Of a stretch of 64,000 nt of DNA, positions 48,580-57,134 are shown one piece after another. The stretch's first letter is position 1; the number at the start of each line of letters is the position of its first letter. Below the pieces are notes generated by a model, which saw nothing but the letters and a program-made list of their open reading frames with translations, was not told the origin of the DNA and searched no databases. Both the position numbers and the translations under genes were made by a program. The stretch is taken from contig JAKEFB010000142.1 in NCBI GenBank assembly GCA_022616275.1, positions 47,687 to 111,686 on the forward strand, read 5' to 3'. The stretch is from Chloroflexota bacterium. GTDB taxonomy: Bacteria > Chloroflexota > Anaerolineae > Promineifilales > Promineifilaceae.

Positions 48580-49707
48580 GTGATCAGCTACATTAACCAC
48601 CGCGTTTACAGCGCCGTTACCGGGTGGGAGCGGCGTTCCTTTGCGAGGAAGTGGTGGTCCATCTTCGCCGGCGACTCCCGTTGGACGCCGCCCTACTACC
48701 CGGCGTTGCAGCGCGAGCTGAATCCGGCCCGCAACCCCCACCTGGCTCGCCTCCAACCCGATTATCTGTACATCGAGGCCCTGCCCGTCGAACAACGGCC
48801 GGTTAACCGTTTCTCGTCAGTCCCGGTAGTTAGCCCGTTTGAGCTGGCCCTGGCCACGGCCGCCATTCTCTACGACCCGCGCCGCCAGGACGAGACTGCC
48901 TATCTCTCCCTATTCCACTGCGCCAATGACGAAGAATCGTTGGAACGCCTGCTGGATAGCGTTGCCGAAACGCTGGCCGGCAAAGGTTGCCGGCGGCTGG
49001 TCGGCCCCACCGGCTTCTCGCCCCACCTGGAAAGCGGGTTGCTTCTAGACCACTGGCACCGGCCGCCTCCCTGGCACACCCCCTATAACCCGCCCTATTT
49101 GCCGGAGTTGCTGGATCGGTCGGCCCGGCCCGGCCGGCGCCTCCGCCTCTACCACCTGCCGGTGGAACCTGGCCCCCTGGAATTGGCCGCCGGTCCGGCC
49201 GAGATTGTCCCCCTGGAGCCCGGCCGCCTGGCCACCGGCTTGCTGCCCCTGCTGGCCGAAGCCAGCCCGACCGGCAACGATTTTCCCTCACCGGACGAAG
49301 CTGAAGCGGCCTTTCTGCTGCGCTGGCTGGGACCACAGACGTTGTCCGGTTGGCTGGCTCTGGTAGACGGCCAGCCGGCCGGTTTTGCCCTGCTGCAGCC
49401 GGACCTGGCCTCGCGTTTGCGCCTGGCCCGGGGCGGCCGGAACCTGTTGCGGCGTTTGTGGTTGCCCCTGTTGTTGCGCCTGCCGGTCCGCCAGGGCCGG
49501 GCCCTCTATGGGGTGGTGCGGCCGGCCTGGCGCGGCCGGGGCATCGGCCGGCAACTGCTGGCCCATTGCCTGGCCGCCGCCCGCCGCCACGGCTGGACCA
49601 GCCTCAGTCTGGGGTCGGTCGTTGAAGAGAGCCAGGCGGCCGCCTGGCTGGCTCAACAAGGCGCCGAAGCCCGGCAGACATATCAACTGTATCAGTGGGA
49701 ATTTTAG
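48580..49707 (+). CDS. GNAT-family acetyltransferase with extra N-terminal domain
   Basis: 375 aa starting at GTG 48580. The C-terminal third is a GNAT domain with the acetyl-CoA loop GVVRPAWRGRGIGRQLLAHC and SLSLGSVVEESQAAAWLAQQ. The N-terminal 200 residues resemble the GNAT-like fold region seen in large Chloroflexota acetyltransferases (VYSAVTGWERRSFARKWWSI and WTPPYYPALQRELNP). The substrate is unknown. Word-repeat hairpins lie on both sides. Confidence 0.75.
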   Translation: MISYINHRVYSAVTGWERRSFARKWWSIFAGDSRWTPPYYPALQRELNPARNPHLARLQPDYLYIEALPVEQRPVNRFSSVPVVSPFELALATAAILYDPRRQDETAYLSLFHCANDEESLERLLDSVAETLAGKGCRRLVGPTGFSPHLESGLLLDHWHRPPPWHTPYNPPYLPELLDRSARPGRRLRLYHLPVEPGPLELAAGPAEIVPLEPGRLATGLLPLLAEASPTGNDFPSPDEAEAAFLLRWLGPQTLSGWLALVDGQPAGFALLQPDLASRLRLARGGRNLLRRLWLPLLLRLPVRQGRALYGVVRPAWRGRGIGRQLLAHCLAAARRHGWTSLSLGSVVEESQAAAWLAQQGAEARQTYQLYQWEF

Positions 49708-49730
49708 AAAGTGGTTGGTTATTGGTATAG

Positions 49731-49769
49731 TGGTTATTGGTTGTTGAAGAACTTAACAACCAATAACCA
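49731..49769. repeat. Word-repeat hairpin (GGTTATTGGTTG words) before moeA
   Basis: TGGTTATTGGTTGTT (49731-49745) pairs perfectly with AACAACCAATAACCA (49755-49769); the moeA ATG is at 49772. No Shine-Dalgarno is seen, so the stem lies where a ribosome-binding site would be. Confidence 0.8.
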
Positions 49770-49771
49770 TC

Positions 49772-51856
49772 ATGAACCGCAAGATCTACCTGGAAGATAT
49801 ACCCTTAGACGAGGCCTGGACCGCGTTTACCACCGCCCTGGAGGTGGCCGGGCTGTGGCGCCCGCTGCCGCCCAGGACCATTCCTCTGGCTGAAGCCGGC
49901 GGCCGGGTGACGGCCGGAGCGGTCTGGGCCAGGCTGTCCTCGCCCCATTACCACGCCAGCGCCATGGACGGCTATGCCGTGCGGGCCAGGGATACCGAAG
50001 GAGCGACCGAAACGAACCCCGTCCACCTGGTGCTGGTCGAGCCGGGAACTGAAGAGCCCAAGGTCGAACGGCCGGCCCAGGCGGTCAACACCGGCCATCC
50101 GCTACCCCTCTGGGCCAACGCCGTGGTCATGATTGAACATACCCAACCAGGCCAGGACGCCGCCGGTCGGCCGGCTATTGAGATTCGCGCCGCCCTGCCA
50201 CCCTGGCACCATGTCCGGCCGATGGGCGAAGACATGGTCGCCACTGAGCTGGTGCTGCCGGCCAACCACCGACTGCGGCCGGTAGACCTGGGCGCGCTGG
50301 CCGGCGCCGGCCACGCCACCGTCGCCGTTTACCGCCGGCCGCGAGTAGCCATCATCCCCACTGGCTCGGAGCTGGTCACGGTCGAAGCGGCTGCCCAAGG
50401 GCTCTCCCCCGGCCAGATTATCGAGTACAACAGCCTTGTCCTGGCCGCCCAGGTCGAGCAGTGGGGTGGGTTAGCCTCCCGTCTGCCCATTGTTCCCGAC
50501 TCCTTCGAGGCCATCCGGGCTGCCGTCCTGAAAGCCACCCCTTACCACGATCTGATCCTGGTCAACGCCGGCTCCTCGGCCGGCAGCGAAGATTACACCG
50601 CCCACGTCGTCCAATCCCTGGGTAAGCTGCTGGTCCACGGCGTGGCCGTCCGGCCGGGCCACCCAGTGATTTTGGGCATGATTGAGAGAGGAGAGGGGGA
50701 GAGGGGGAGAGGGGGAGAGGAGTTGGCCGGGCCAACTCTGGAGACAAGGAGACAAGGGGACACCCCTACACCCCTACACAACTACACAACTACACTCTTA
50801 CCCATCATCGGCGTGCCCGGTTACCCGGTCAGCGCCGCGCTGACCGGCGAGATTTTTGTCCAGCCGCTGCTGGCCCGTTGGCAGGGCCAGCCGACCGCCC
50901 GGCCGCCGGCCATCCAGGCTACCCTGACGCGCAAGATTGTCTCTCCGACCGGCGACGACGACTTTGTCCGGGTGACGGTGGGCAAGGTGGGCGGCCGGGT
51001 CACGGCCACGCCGCTCAGCCGGGGAGCTGGCGTCATTACCTCTCTGGTGCGGGCGGACGGCCTGGTGCGGATTCCGCGCTTCAGCGAGGGATTGGACGCC
51101 GGCGTGCCTGTCACCGTCCAACTGTACCGCTCGCCGGCCGAGATTGAGCAGACTATTGTCGTTATCGGCAGCCACGACCTGACGTTGGACCTGTTGGCCC
51201 AATTTCTGGCCGAACTTCACGAGGGGCTACGCCTGGCCTCGGCCAATGTCGGCAGCCTGGGTGGGCTGGTGGCCCTGCGGCGCGGCGAGGCCCACCTGGC
51301 CGGTGCCCACCTGCTGGACCCCCAGACTGGCCGGTACAATGATAGCTACGTCGAACGCTACCTGCCCGGCCAGGCTGTGGCCCTGGTGACGCTGGCCGGC
51401 CGGGAGCAGGGTTGGATCGTACCACGCGGCAACCCCAAGGGAATAAGTGGTTGGGCTGACGCCGCCAACCCTGAGGTAGAAATTGTCAACCGGCAGCGCG
51501 GGGCCGGGACGCGGGTTTTGCTGGATTACCACCTGGAGCAGTTGGGCATCCGGCCGGAGACAGTGCAGGGGTACGAGCGAGAGGAGTACACCCACCTGGC
51601 GGTGGCTGCCGCCGTGGCCTCGGGCGCGGCCGACGCCGGCCTGGGCGTTCGCGCCGCCGCCCGTGCCCTGGGGCTGGATTTCGTGCCCCTGGCCCACGAG
51701 CAGTACGACCTGGTCATTCCCCAGGTGTACTACGAGAGCGACCTACTGCGGCCGCTGCTCGATTTATTGCACGATCCTGCCTTCCGGGCAGCCGTGGCCG
51801 CTTTGCCAGGCTACGACGTAAGGCCGATGGGCCAGGCAAGAAAGATGGGTGGATGA
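49772..51856 (+). CDS. moeA: MoeA-type molybdopterin molybdenumtransferase fused to a PBP-like domain
   Basis: 694 aa. Residues 1-450 are MoeA: SSPHYHASAMDGYAV near 55, AVNTGHPLP, GSELVTVE, then VNAGSSAGSEDYTAHVVQSL and GVPGYPVSAALTGEIFVQPL. The last 220 residues are a periplasmic-binding-protein-like domain (VIGSHDLTLDLLAQFLAELH, GSLGGLVALRRGEAHLAGAH, VNRQRGAGTRVLLDYHLEQL) as in archaeal and Chloroflexota MoeA-PBP fusions, probably a ligand sensor. The enzyme inserts Mo into adenylylated molybdopterin. About 38 residues (305-343) between the PVILGM strand and PIIGVPGYP are an in-frame word repeat. The gene is otherwise intact. Confidence 0.92.
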   Translation: MNRKIYLEDIPLDEAWTAFTTALEVAGLWRPLPPRTIPLAEAGGRVTAGAVWARLSSPHYHASAMDGYAVRARDTEGATETNPVHLVLVEPGTEEPKVERPAQAVNTGHPLPLWANAVVMIEHTQPGQDAAGRPAIEIRAALPPWHHVRPMGEDMVATELVLPANHRLRPVDLGALAGAGHATVAVYRRPRVAIIPTGSELVTVEAAAQGLSPGQIIEYNSLVLAAQVEQWGGLASRLPIVPDSFEAIRAAVLKATPYHDLILVNAGSSAGSEDYTAHVVQSLGKLLVHGVAVRPGHPVILGMIERGEGERGRGGEELAGPTLETRRQGDTPTPLHNYTTTLLPIIGVPGYPVSAALTGEIFVQPLLARWQGQPTARPPAIQATLTRKIVSPTGDDDFVRVTVGKVGGRVTATPLSRGAGVITSLVRADGLVRIPRFSEGLDAGVPVTVQLYRSPAEIEQTIVVIGSHDLTLDLLAQFLAELHEGLRLASANVGSLGGLVALRRGEAHLAGAHLLDPQTGRYNDSYVERYLPGQAVALVTLAGREQGWIVPRGNPKGISGWADAANPEVEIVNRQRGAGTRVLLDYHLEQLGIRPETVQGYEREEYTHLAVAAAVASGAADAGLGVRAAARALGLDFVPLAHEQYDLVIPQVYYESDLLRPLLDLLHDPAFRAAVAALPGYDVRPMGQARKMGG
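50684..50802. repeat. In-frame word-repeat insertion inside moeA
   Basis: GAGGGGGAGA copies, the palindrome GAGTTGGCC-GG-GCCAACTC (50720-50738), GGAGACAAGG copies, then ACACCCCT and AACTACAC copies. The open frame is kept through all of it (GEGERGRGGEELAGP, LETRRQGDTPTPLHNYTTTL). Confidence 0.8.
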
Positions 51857-51920
51857 TCAAAAGAAAAGGGCAAAGTCTTGGCAGTACGAAACGGCACCTA
51901 TTTGGCTTCTCGCAGTTTGT

Positions 51921-53210
51921 TCAATACACAATTGAACCACGCATCCCCTCCGGCCAGGCTTCAGCCAGGCGCGTTGGTGTAACCCGGTTGAACAGGCCGG
52001 CCGGGCCATGGGCAGTGACGCGAATGTAGTTGCCGGTGTAACCCACCCAGCGCAGGCCATCGTCGTCGGCCCCAGCTACCGTCTCCCACAAAATGTCCAT
52101 GACCTGCCCCGCGTATCGCCGGTGGAAGGCCAGGCTCAGCTCCTGGCCCAGAGCAATCATCTGCCGGCTGCGCTCCTTTTTGACTTCCTGGGACAGGTGG
52201 TTGGGCATGGCCGCTGCCGCCGTCCCCGGCCGCTTGCTGTAGGGAAAGACGTGCAGCCGGGAGAAGGCCAGTTCGCGAACGTAGGCCAGGCTCTCCACAA
52301 ACTCCTCCTCCGTCTCGCCGGGGAAGCCAACGATCAGGTCGGTGCTCAGGTTGAGGTGGGGGATGGCGGCGCGGGCGGCCGTGGCCAGCTCGCGGAAGTT
52401 GGCCCGGGTGGTCCGGCGGGCCATGCGCCGCAAGGTCCTGTTGCTGCCTGACTGGAGCGGCACGTGCAGGTGGGGCAGCAGACGCGGGTTCCGCCACAAC
52501 TCAAAAAAGCCGGGAGCGATGTCCCACGGCTCCAGCGAGGAGAGGCGCAACCGGGGGATGTCCGTGTGGGCCAGGATAGCGGCCACCAGGTCGCGCAGGC
52601 CGGCCGGGTGGCCCAGGTCCCGGCCGTAGCTGCCCAGGTGGATGCCGGTCAGGACCGCTTCCTGGTAGCCGGCCGCGGCCAGGGCCTGGATTTCGGCGAC
52701 TACGTCGCCCAGATGGCGGCTGCGGCCTTCCCCTCGGGCAATGGTCGTCACGCAAAAGGTGCAGCGATTGTCGCAGCCGTCCTGGACCTTGACGAAGGCC
52801 CGGCTCAGGCCGGCATTTCCGGCCAGCAACTCGCGTAAAATCGGCTCCTGGTCGTATACCGGCTGCTCCAGGCGCGCCTGCGGGTCCAGGAGCTGCACCA
52901 GCCGCTCCTTGTCCTGGTTGGCCACGATCCGGCCGGCCCCCTCCACACCGGCCAGCTCCTGGGGAGCAATGGTGGCGTAGCAGCCGGTCAGAACGATCTC
53001 GGCCGCGCTGTTCTGGCGATGGCGGCGGCGGGTCAGGTTGCGGGCGTCCTTGGTCGCCTCGGCGGTGACGGCGCAGGTGTTGATGACGACCTTGTCGGCC
53101 GTGGTCGCGTCGGAGACGACTTCGTGCCCGGCGGCCAATAACTGGCGGGCCATCGTCTCGATCTCGCTCTGGTTCAGGCGGCAGCCGATAGATTCCAGAA
53201 AAACCTTCAT
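51921..53210 (-). CDS. mtaB: MtaB: tRNA threonylcarbamoyladenosine methylthiotransferase
   Basis: 429 aa MiaB-family radical SAM enzyme. The N-terminal UPF0004 domain ligates one cluster with C10 (SIGCRLNQSEIE), C46 (VINTCAVT) and C77 (LTGCYAT). The radical SAM site is C146, C150, C153 in VQDGCDNRCTFC. Typical later motifs are VLTGIHLGSYGRDL, LRLSSLEPWDI, LHVPLQSGSNRTLRRMAR and DLIVGFPGETEEEF, and a TRAM-like C terminus ends the protein. SIGCRLNQ and the overall pattern fit MtaB, which makes ms2t6A37 in tRNA, better than MiaB or RimO. Confidence 0.93.
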   Translation of the reverse strand: MKVFLESIGCRLNQSEIETMARQLLAAGHEVVSDATTADKVVINTCAVTAEATKDARNLTRRRHRQNSAAEIVLTGCYATIAPQELAGVEGAGRIVANQDKERLVQLLDPQARLEQPVYDQEPILRELLAGNAGLSRAFVKVQDGCDNRCTFCVTTIARGEGRSRHLGDVVAEIQALAAAGYQEAVLTGIHLGSYGRDLGHPAGLRDLVAAILAHTDIPRLRLSSLEPWDIAPGFFELWRNPRLLPHLHVPLQSGSNRTLRRMARRTTRANFRELATAARAAIPHLNLSTDLIVGFPGETEEEFVESLAYVRELAFSRLHVFPYSKRPGTAAAAMPNHLSQEVKKERSRQMIALGQELSLAFHRRYAGQVMDILWETVAGADDDGLRWVGYTGNYIRVTAHGPAGLFNRVTPTRLAEAWPEGMRGSIVY

Positions 53211-53257
53211 AAGCCGCCAATTTTAGAGCCTATTCCCCAATTACTCAAGCCAAGTAA

Positions 53258-53293
53258 TCGCGAATAGCCCGAATAAGCGAATGACGCGAATAT
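53258..53293. repeat. GCGAAT word-repeat spacer
   Basis: GCGAATAGCCCGAATAAGCG followed by AATGACGCGAAT repeats the vocabulary of the spacer at 32981-33073, upstream of the AbrB-like fragment. Confidence 0.6.
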
Positions 53294-53347
53294 TATGGAA
53301 AAAGGTACAATACGGAGATTGGCCTTAAACTTTCAGGAAAGGTATTG

Positions 53348-53449
53348 GTGAGTATAGCAACTGTTACCTCTCAAGGACGGATAACTATACCGAAAGTGGG
53401 ACAGACTTTTGGCGTGGAGAAAGAACCTGGCCAGGGGTCTTCTGAGTGA
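53348..53449 (+). pseudogene. Truncated SpoVT/AbrB-type antitoxin fragment
   Basis: GTG 53348 opens VSIATVTSQGRITIPKVGQT and ends after 33 codons at TGA 53447. ATVTSxGxITIPK is the AbrB/MazE-like swapped-hairpin strand; the rest of the 80-residue fold is missing. A clear Shine-Dalgarno (AGGAAAGG) still precedes it. Its stop overlaps the GTG start of the esterase gene (GTGA), so it may now act as a translated leader. No toxin gene is adjacent. Confidence 0.6.
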
Positions 53450-54744
53450 AGCCTGTTACCTGGATACGGCTTGCCTGGCTACTACTGCTCCTGGTGGCCT
53501 GCGACGGCGGCAACCCACTGGCGGCGCCTACGGCCACGCTGCCGCCTCCCACCGACACGCCGGAACCGGCGGCTACGCCCACGCCTGGCCCGGCCACGGC
53601 GGCCGGCTTTGACCTCTTCCTGGCCGAGGCCCAGGCCGCCCGGCCGAACGAGCGCCAGCCGCTAGTCAACCGCTACCTGGCCCAACTGCCGGCCACACCC
53701 ATCACCGACGGCAACCGGGCCATTTTCTTGTGGCAGGGCACGGAGCAACGGATCCAACTGGCTGGGGATATGAATAATTGGGACCTGAGCGTGGCCCCGG
53801 AACTGACCCGGCTGGAAGGAGCAGACCTGTGGTATCTATCGGCCGAATTTGAAAGCAACGCCCGCCTGGATTACAAGTTTGTTACTGACGGCGGGAACTG
53901 GCATTTGGATCCGCTCAATCCGCGTACCGCGCCGGGTGGCTTTGGCCCTAATTCAGAGCTGGCTATGCCCGCTTACGAAACGCCGTCCGAACTCCAGCCC
54001 CCGAGCGAAGCAATTCCGGCCGGCACACTGACCACCCACACCCTGGATAGCGCCCACCTCAACCAGACCCGCACCTTCTTCGTCTACACGCCGGCCGGCC
54101 AGATTGTGGGCGAGGCGTTGCCCTCGATCTACTTCCATGACGGTGGTGACTATTTAAACCTGATTGATACCCCGGTTATCCTGGACCGGCTCATTGCTAA
54201 CCGGCAAATCCCACCCTTGATCGCCGTTTTTATCCCGCCCATTAACCGTGATCGGGAATACAACCGCAACGATGCTTATGTCAACTTTCTGGCCGACGAA
54301 CTCGTCCCGTTCGTCCGGGCCACCTACGGCGTTGACCCCTCTCCGGCCCGGACCGGGACAATTGGCCCGTCAATGGCTGGCCTGGCCGCCGTCTACGCCG
54401 CCATAGCCCGGCCGGACGTCTTTGGCCTGGCTGCCGGGCAGTCCGGCGCCTACTCAGTGGACAGCGACGCTATTATTGAACGAATCCGGGCCGAACAGAT
54501 GGCCGTGGGCATCGGCGGGCCGGCCAGGCGAGAGATTCGCTTTTACCTGGTGGTCGGCACCTATGAGACGGCCGTAGGCGGCGATGGCGATACCGGCAAC
54601 TTACTCGAAGCCAACCGGCGGCTGGTCGAGGCGTTAGAGTCTCTGGACTACGAGTACCAATACCAGGAACGGCCGGAGGGCCATAGCTGGGGTTTGTGGC
54701 AGGCTACATTGGGTGACGCTTTAGCGTACTTGCTGGCCGGTTAA
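53446..54744 (+). CDS. Enterochelin esterase-like alpha/beta hydrolase lipoprotein
   Basis: 432 aa. A lipoprotein signal (LAWLLLLLVAC, lipobox LVAC at about 20) and a Thr/Pro-rich linker are followed by a CBM48-like beta domain (IFLWQGTEQRIQLAGDMNNW and DYKFVTDGGNWHLDPLNPRT). The esterase D/Fes-type hydrolase has LPSIYFHDGGDYLN, the nucleophile Ser in GTIGPSMAGLAAVYA and the catalytic His in EGHSWGLWQ. It should act outside the membrane, tethered by lipid, on an ester of unknown type. The start GTG overlaps the stop of an AbrB-like fragment. Confidence 0.88.
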   Translation: MKPVTWIRLAWLLLLLVACDGGNPLAAPTATLPPPTDTPEPAATPTPGPATAAGFDLFLAEAQAARPNERQPLVNRYLAQLPATPITDGNRAIFLWQGTEQRIQLAGDMNNWDLSVAPELTRLEGADLWYLSAEFESNARLDYKFVTDGGNWHLDPLNPRTAPGGFGPNSELAMPAYETPSELQPPSEAIPAGTLTTHTLDSAHLNQTRTFFVYTPAGQIVGEALPSIYFHDGGDYLNLIDTPVILDRLIANRQIPPLIAVFIPPINRDREYNRNDAYVNFLADELVPFVRATYGVDPSPARTGTIGPSMAGLAAVYAAIARPDVFGLAAGQSGAYSVDSDAIIERIRAEQMAVGIGGPARREIRFYLVVGTYETAVGGDGDTGNLLEANRRLVEALESLDYEYQYQERPEGHSWGLWQATLGDALAYLLAG

Positions 54745-54765
54745 CACCGCTATTGCAGATTAAAG

Positions 54766-54829
54766 ATCAGGCAATCTCCAATCCTTCGGACTGAGTCTCA
54801 GGACGAAGTCTCCAATCTCTAATCTCCCT
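54766..54829. repeat. Second copy of the ACTTCGTCC dispersed repeat
   Basis: On the minus strand: AGAGATTGGAGACTTCGTCC, then TGAGACTCAGTCCGAAGGAT and TGGAGATTGCC. This matches 28450-28510 apart from small changes, with the same AGATTGGAG flanks. Confidence 0.75.
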
Positions 54830-54830
54830 T

Positions 54831-56351
54831 TTACGGCCAACCCACGTACCGGGTTATATAGGCCGGGACCAGTACTACGGCCGCGGCCATGAGCCAGCCC
54901 CACAACACGGCGTAGGCCAGTGGCCAGCGCCCGCGGAGCCGCTCCAGGAAATCGGCGGCCAGAATGGCGGCAAAGGGGTAGGTGTGGAGCAAATAGGTCG
55001 CCTTGATCGTGTCGCCCCGGCCGGGCGTGGGGTATTGGACCAGGAACCAGAAGTAACCGGCGGCAGCGGCGGCGACAAGCAGCCACAGCAGCGCCAAAGG
55101 CATTGCCTTCTGCTCTCCGCGCTGCCAGCGCAGCCACTGGACGCCGCCCAGCACCAGCCCGGCCAGCAAAACGGCCGTCGGACCCAGGGCCACCAGGTTG
55201 GCCAGCCCCAGGTAGCGGCCGATCTGGTCGCGGTTGGTCGCCAGCCAGGCCGGCCGTTCGGGGAACTCGTCGAGCACCGCCTCAAGCCGGAAGCCGGGCA
55301 GGAAGCGGCCGGTCCGCACATCCTGGGCAAAGACCAGGAAATAGGCTTCGTAATCGCCCCACAACTCGGCGTAAAACTTGGGCCAGAGCTGGTTGGCAAA
55401 TGCCGGCCGCACCGGATCGCGGAACAACTGGCCGTCGCCCAGGCCCAGGTAAAATTCGGCCGGCTGGTTGGCCAGCGAAAAGCCATCGCGTGGGGTGCGG
55501 TTAAAAACCAGCGCCGAGCCATACGTCTGGTGCAGGTGCAGGTAGAACCAGCCGCCCACCAGCAGCGCCACCAGGATAGCCAGAACGCCGGCCCGCAGCA
55601 AGGTCCAGCGGGCGGCCCGGCCCGGCCCGGTTGGGAATTCATTGTGCCGCCGGGCATATTGCCAGAGAACTAGAGCCAAAGGCGGGAAGAGTAAAAAGGC
55701 CCACTGCCGGGCCAGGATAGCCAGCCCCAGCCACAGGCCCAGGCGGACGACCAGCGCCTGTCGCCGGGGCGGGTTTTCGGCCGTCTGGCCGGAAAGCAAA
55801 ACCAGGAAGTCGCACACGGCCAGGAGGGCCAGGAGGGCCACCCACGGCTCACCGCGAATGAAAGCCAGGGATTTATAGTAGACCGGCAACATCCCCAACA
55901 GCAAAAGGGCGCTCAACTTGAACCGGTTGCGCCCCGGCCGGACCAGTTCGCACAGGCGCAGCAGCCAGAAGGTGAGGCCTATGGAGACCAGCCAGTTGAG
56001 CAATTGGGCTATCTTGGCCGCCGTCCGCCAGTGGATCTCCCCCACGCCGTAGGCCAGAGCCGGCAAGGCGTAGGGCAGCGGCGGAGAGAAAAATTCGTAG
56101 CTGTCGGCGGGGGTAGGCAACCGGCCGTGGGCCAGCGTCAGGAGGTAGGCCAGGTGGTCGGCCGCGTCATAGCCGACCAGGGGATTATGATAAAGGGCGT
56201 TATAGAGAACCAGCCCATTAACCAGTACATAGAGCGCCGCCACCAGCAGTTGCTGCTCGCCGATGGCCATTTGGGCCCGGTGCAGACGGTTAAGAACTCT
56301 GACGCCTCTCCAGGGGCCGCGACGCGCTCGCTTTGGGTAGGAGGTTGTCAT
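54831..56351 (-). CDS. GT-C fold membrane glycosyltransferase (PMT/ArnT-like)
   Basis: 506 aa with about ten to twelve hydrophobic helices. The first extracytoplasmic loop carries NPLVGYDAADHLAYLLTLAH with an acidic motif where GT-C enzymes place the catalytic Asp, followed by SPPLPYALPAL. These enzymes use polyprenyl-phosphate sugars on the outer face of the membrane. The acceptor is unknown. It is downstream of the large minus-strand glycan cluster but separated from the Nudix gene by a 75-base word-repeat spacer. Confidence 0.78.
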   Translation of the reverse strand: MTTSYPKRARRGPWRGVRVLNRLHRAQMAIGEQQLLVAALYVLVNGLVLYNALYHNPLVGYDAADHLAYLLTLAHGRLPTPADSYEFFSPPLPYALPALAYGVGEIHWRTAAKIAQLLNWLVSIGLTFWLLRLCELVRPGRNRFKLSALLLLGMLPVYYKSLAFIRGEPWVALLALLAVCDFLVLLSGQTAENPPRRQALVVRLGLWLGLAILARQWAFLLFPPLALVLWQYARRHNEFPTGPGRAARWTLLRAGVLAILVALLVGGWFYLHLHQTYGSALVFNRTPRDGFSLANQPAEFYLGLGDGQLFRDPVRPAFANQLWPKFYAELWGDYEAYFLVFAQDVRTGRFLPGFRLEAVLDEFPERPAWLATNRDQIGRYLGLANLVALGPTAVLLAGLVLGGVQWLRWQRGEQKAMPLALLWLLVAAAAAGYFWFLVQYPTPGRGDTIKATYLLHTYPFAAILAADFLERLRGRWPLAYAVLWGWLMAAAVVLVPAYITRYVGWP

Positions 56352-56387
56352 TACCCCCTATTTTAGAACGGCCGGACTAGAAGTTCA

Positions 56388-56416
56388 AGGGATTTTGGAT
56401 TTTAGATTTTGGATTG
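56388..56416. repeat. Word repeat (GATTTTGGATTTTAG)
   Basis: GGATTTTGGATTTTAGATTT followed by TGGATTGGAGG, the same words as at 14169-14224 and 19940-19976. It lies between the GT-C gene and the Nudix gene. Confidence 0.65.
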
Positions 56417-56425
56417 GAGGATTCT

Positions 56426-56899
56426 CTACTGATCCAGGGTGGCAATCATGTCTTGGGCTTTTTCTACGACTTTCTTTTCGCTTTTGAAGGCCAGCAACTC
56501 GATAGCCTGGCTTATCTCTACCCAGCGGGCCTCTTCGACTTCATGATCATGGTTGGCCACGTCGCCGGCCCGGTAGGCCAGGAGGAAAAAGTGAACAAAT
56601 TTGTGGAAGCGCACCCGCCGGCCGCGGTTGTGGCCGATGTACCAATATTCAATCGTTTCAATCGCGGCCAATAACTCCGTCTCAACCCCAGCCTCTTCCT
56701 GGACCTCGCGCACCGCCGTGGCCTCGGGTGCTTCTTCTTCGTCCACCAGCCCCTTGGGCAACTGCCAGCGGCTATTGGGCGGCACACGCACCAGGGCCAC
56801 CTCCAGGCCGGCCGGCCCCCGGCGAAAAGCCACCCCACCGGCCGAGACCTGCAGGCGCGTCTCAATTTTGCCGGGTTGGTCGGCCTGTTCCTCAGCCAT
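56426..56899 (-). CDS. Nudix hydrolase
   Basis: 157 aa from ATG 56899 (MAEEQADQPGKIETRLQVSA). The Nudix box is KGLVDEEEAPEATAVREVQE followed by EAGV, a full GX5EX7REUXEEXGU match preceded by WQLPKG, as in diadenosine/diphosphoinositol polyphosphate hydrolases. Those would be plausible substrates. It is the last gene of the minus-strand cluster; its start overlaps the end of the interrupted small gene upstream by eight bases, so the two were translationally coupled. Confidence 0.9.
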   Translation of the reverse strand: MAEEQADQPGKIETRLQVSAGGVAFRRGPAGLEVALVRVPPNSRWQLPKGLVDEEEAPEATAVREVQEEAGVETELLAAIETIEYWYIGHNRGRRVRFHKFVHFFLLAYRAGDVANHDHEVEEARWVEISQAIELLAFKSEKKVVEKAQDMIATLDQ

Positions 56900-57134
56900 C
56901 GGCCGCCTGACGGCGCGTGTAGCGGAACTCCTCCTCCGGCGCGTGCCCCTGGTCTTCGCGATCAAAGAAGGCCACCAGGCAGTTATCCCCCAGCGCCCGG
57001 TAGACCATCCACAGCCGCTTCTCGCCGCCCCGCCGCAGGAAGTCGCCGTTCCGCTCGCCGACCTACTGGCCCTCCAGCCAGGCCAGGTCAGCGGCCGTCA
57101 CATCTGTTAATGGTTCAGTCGGATAGTGATTCAT
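56892..57134 (-). pseudogene. Small 80-codon gene interrupted by an amber (TAG) codon
   Basis: ATG 57134 overlaps the stop of the aminotransferase gene (ATGA) and the frame ends at TGA 56892, overlapping the Nudix start. It reads MNHYPTEPLTDVTAADLAWL, EGQ, TAG (codon 24), then VGERNGDFLRRGEKRLWMVY, RALGDNCLVAFFDREDQGH and a short acidic/basic end. Both halves look like protein (charged helical then beta), in one frame and with overlaps on both sides. I recognise no family. The TAG may be a sequencing error, a recent mutation or a read-through site. Confidence 0.6.
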
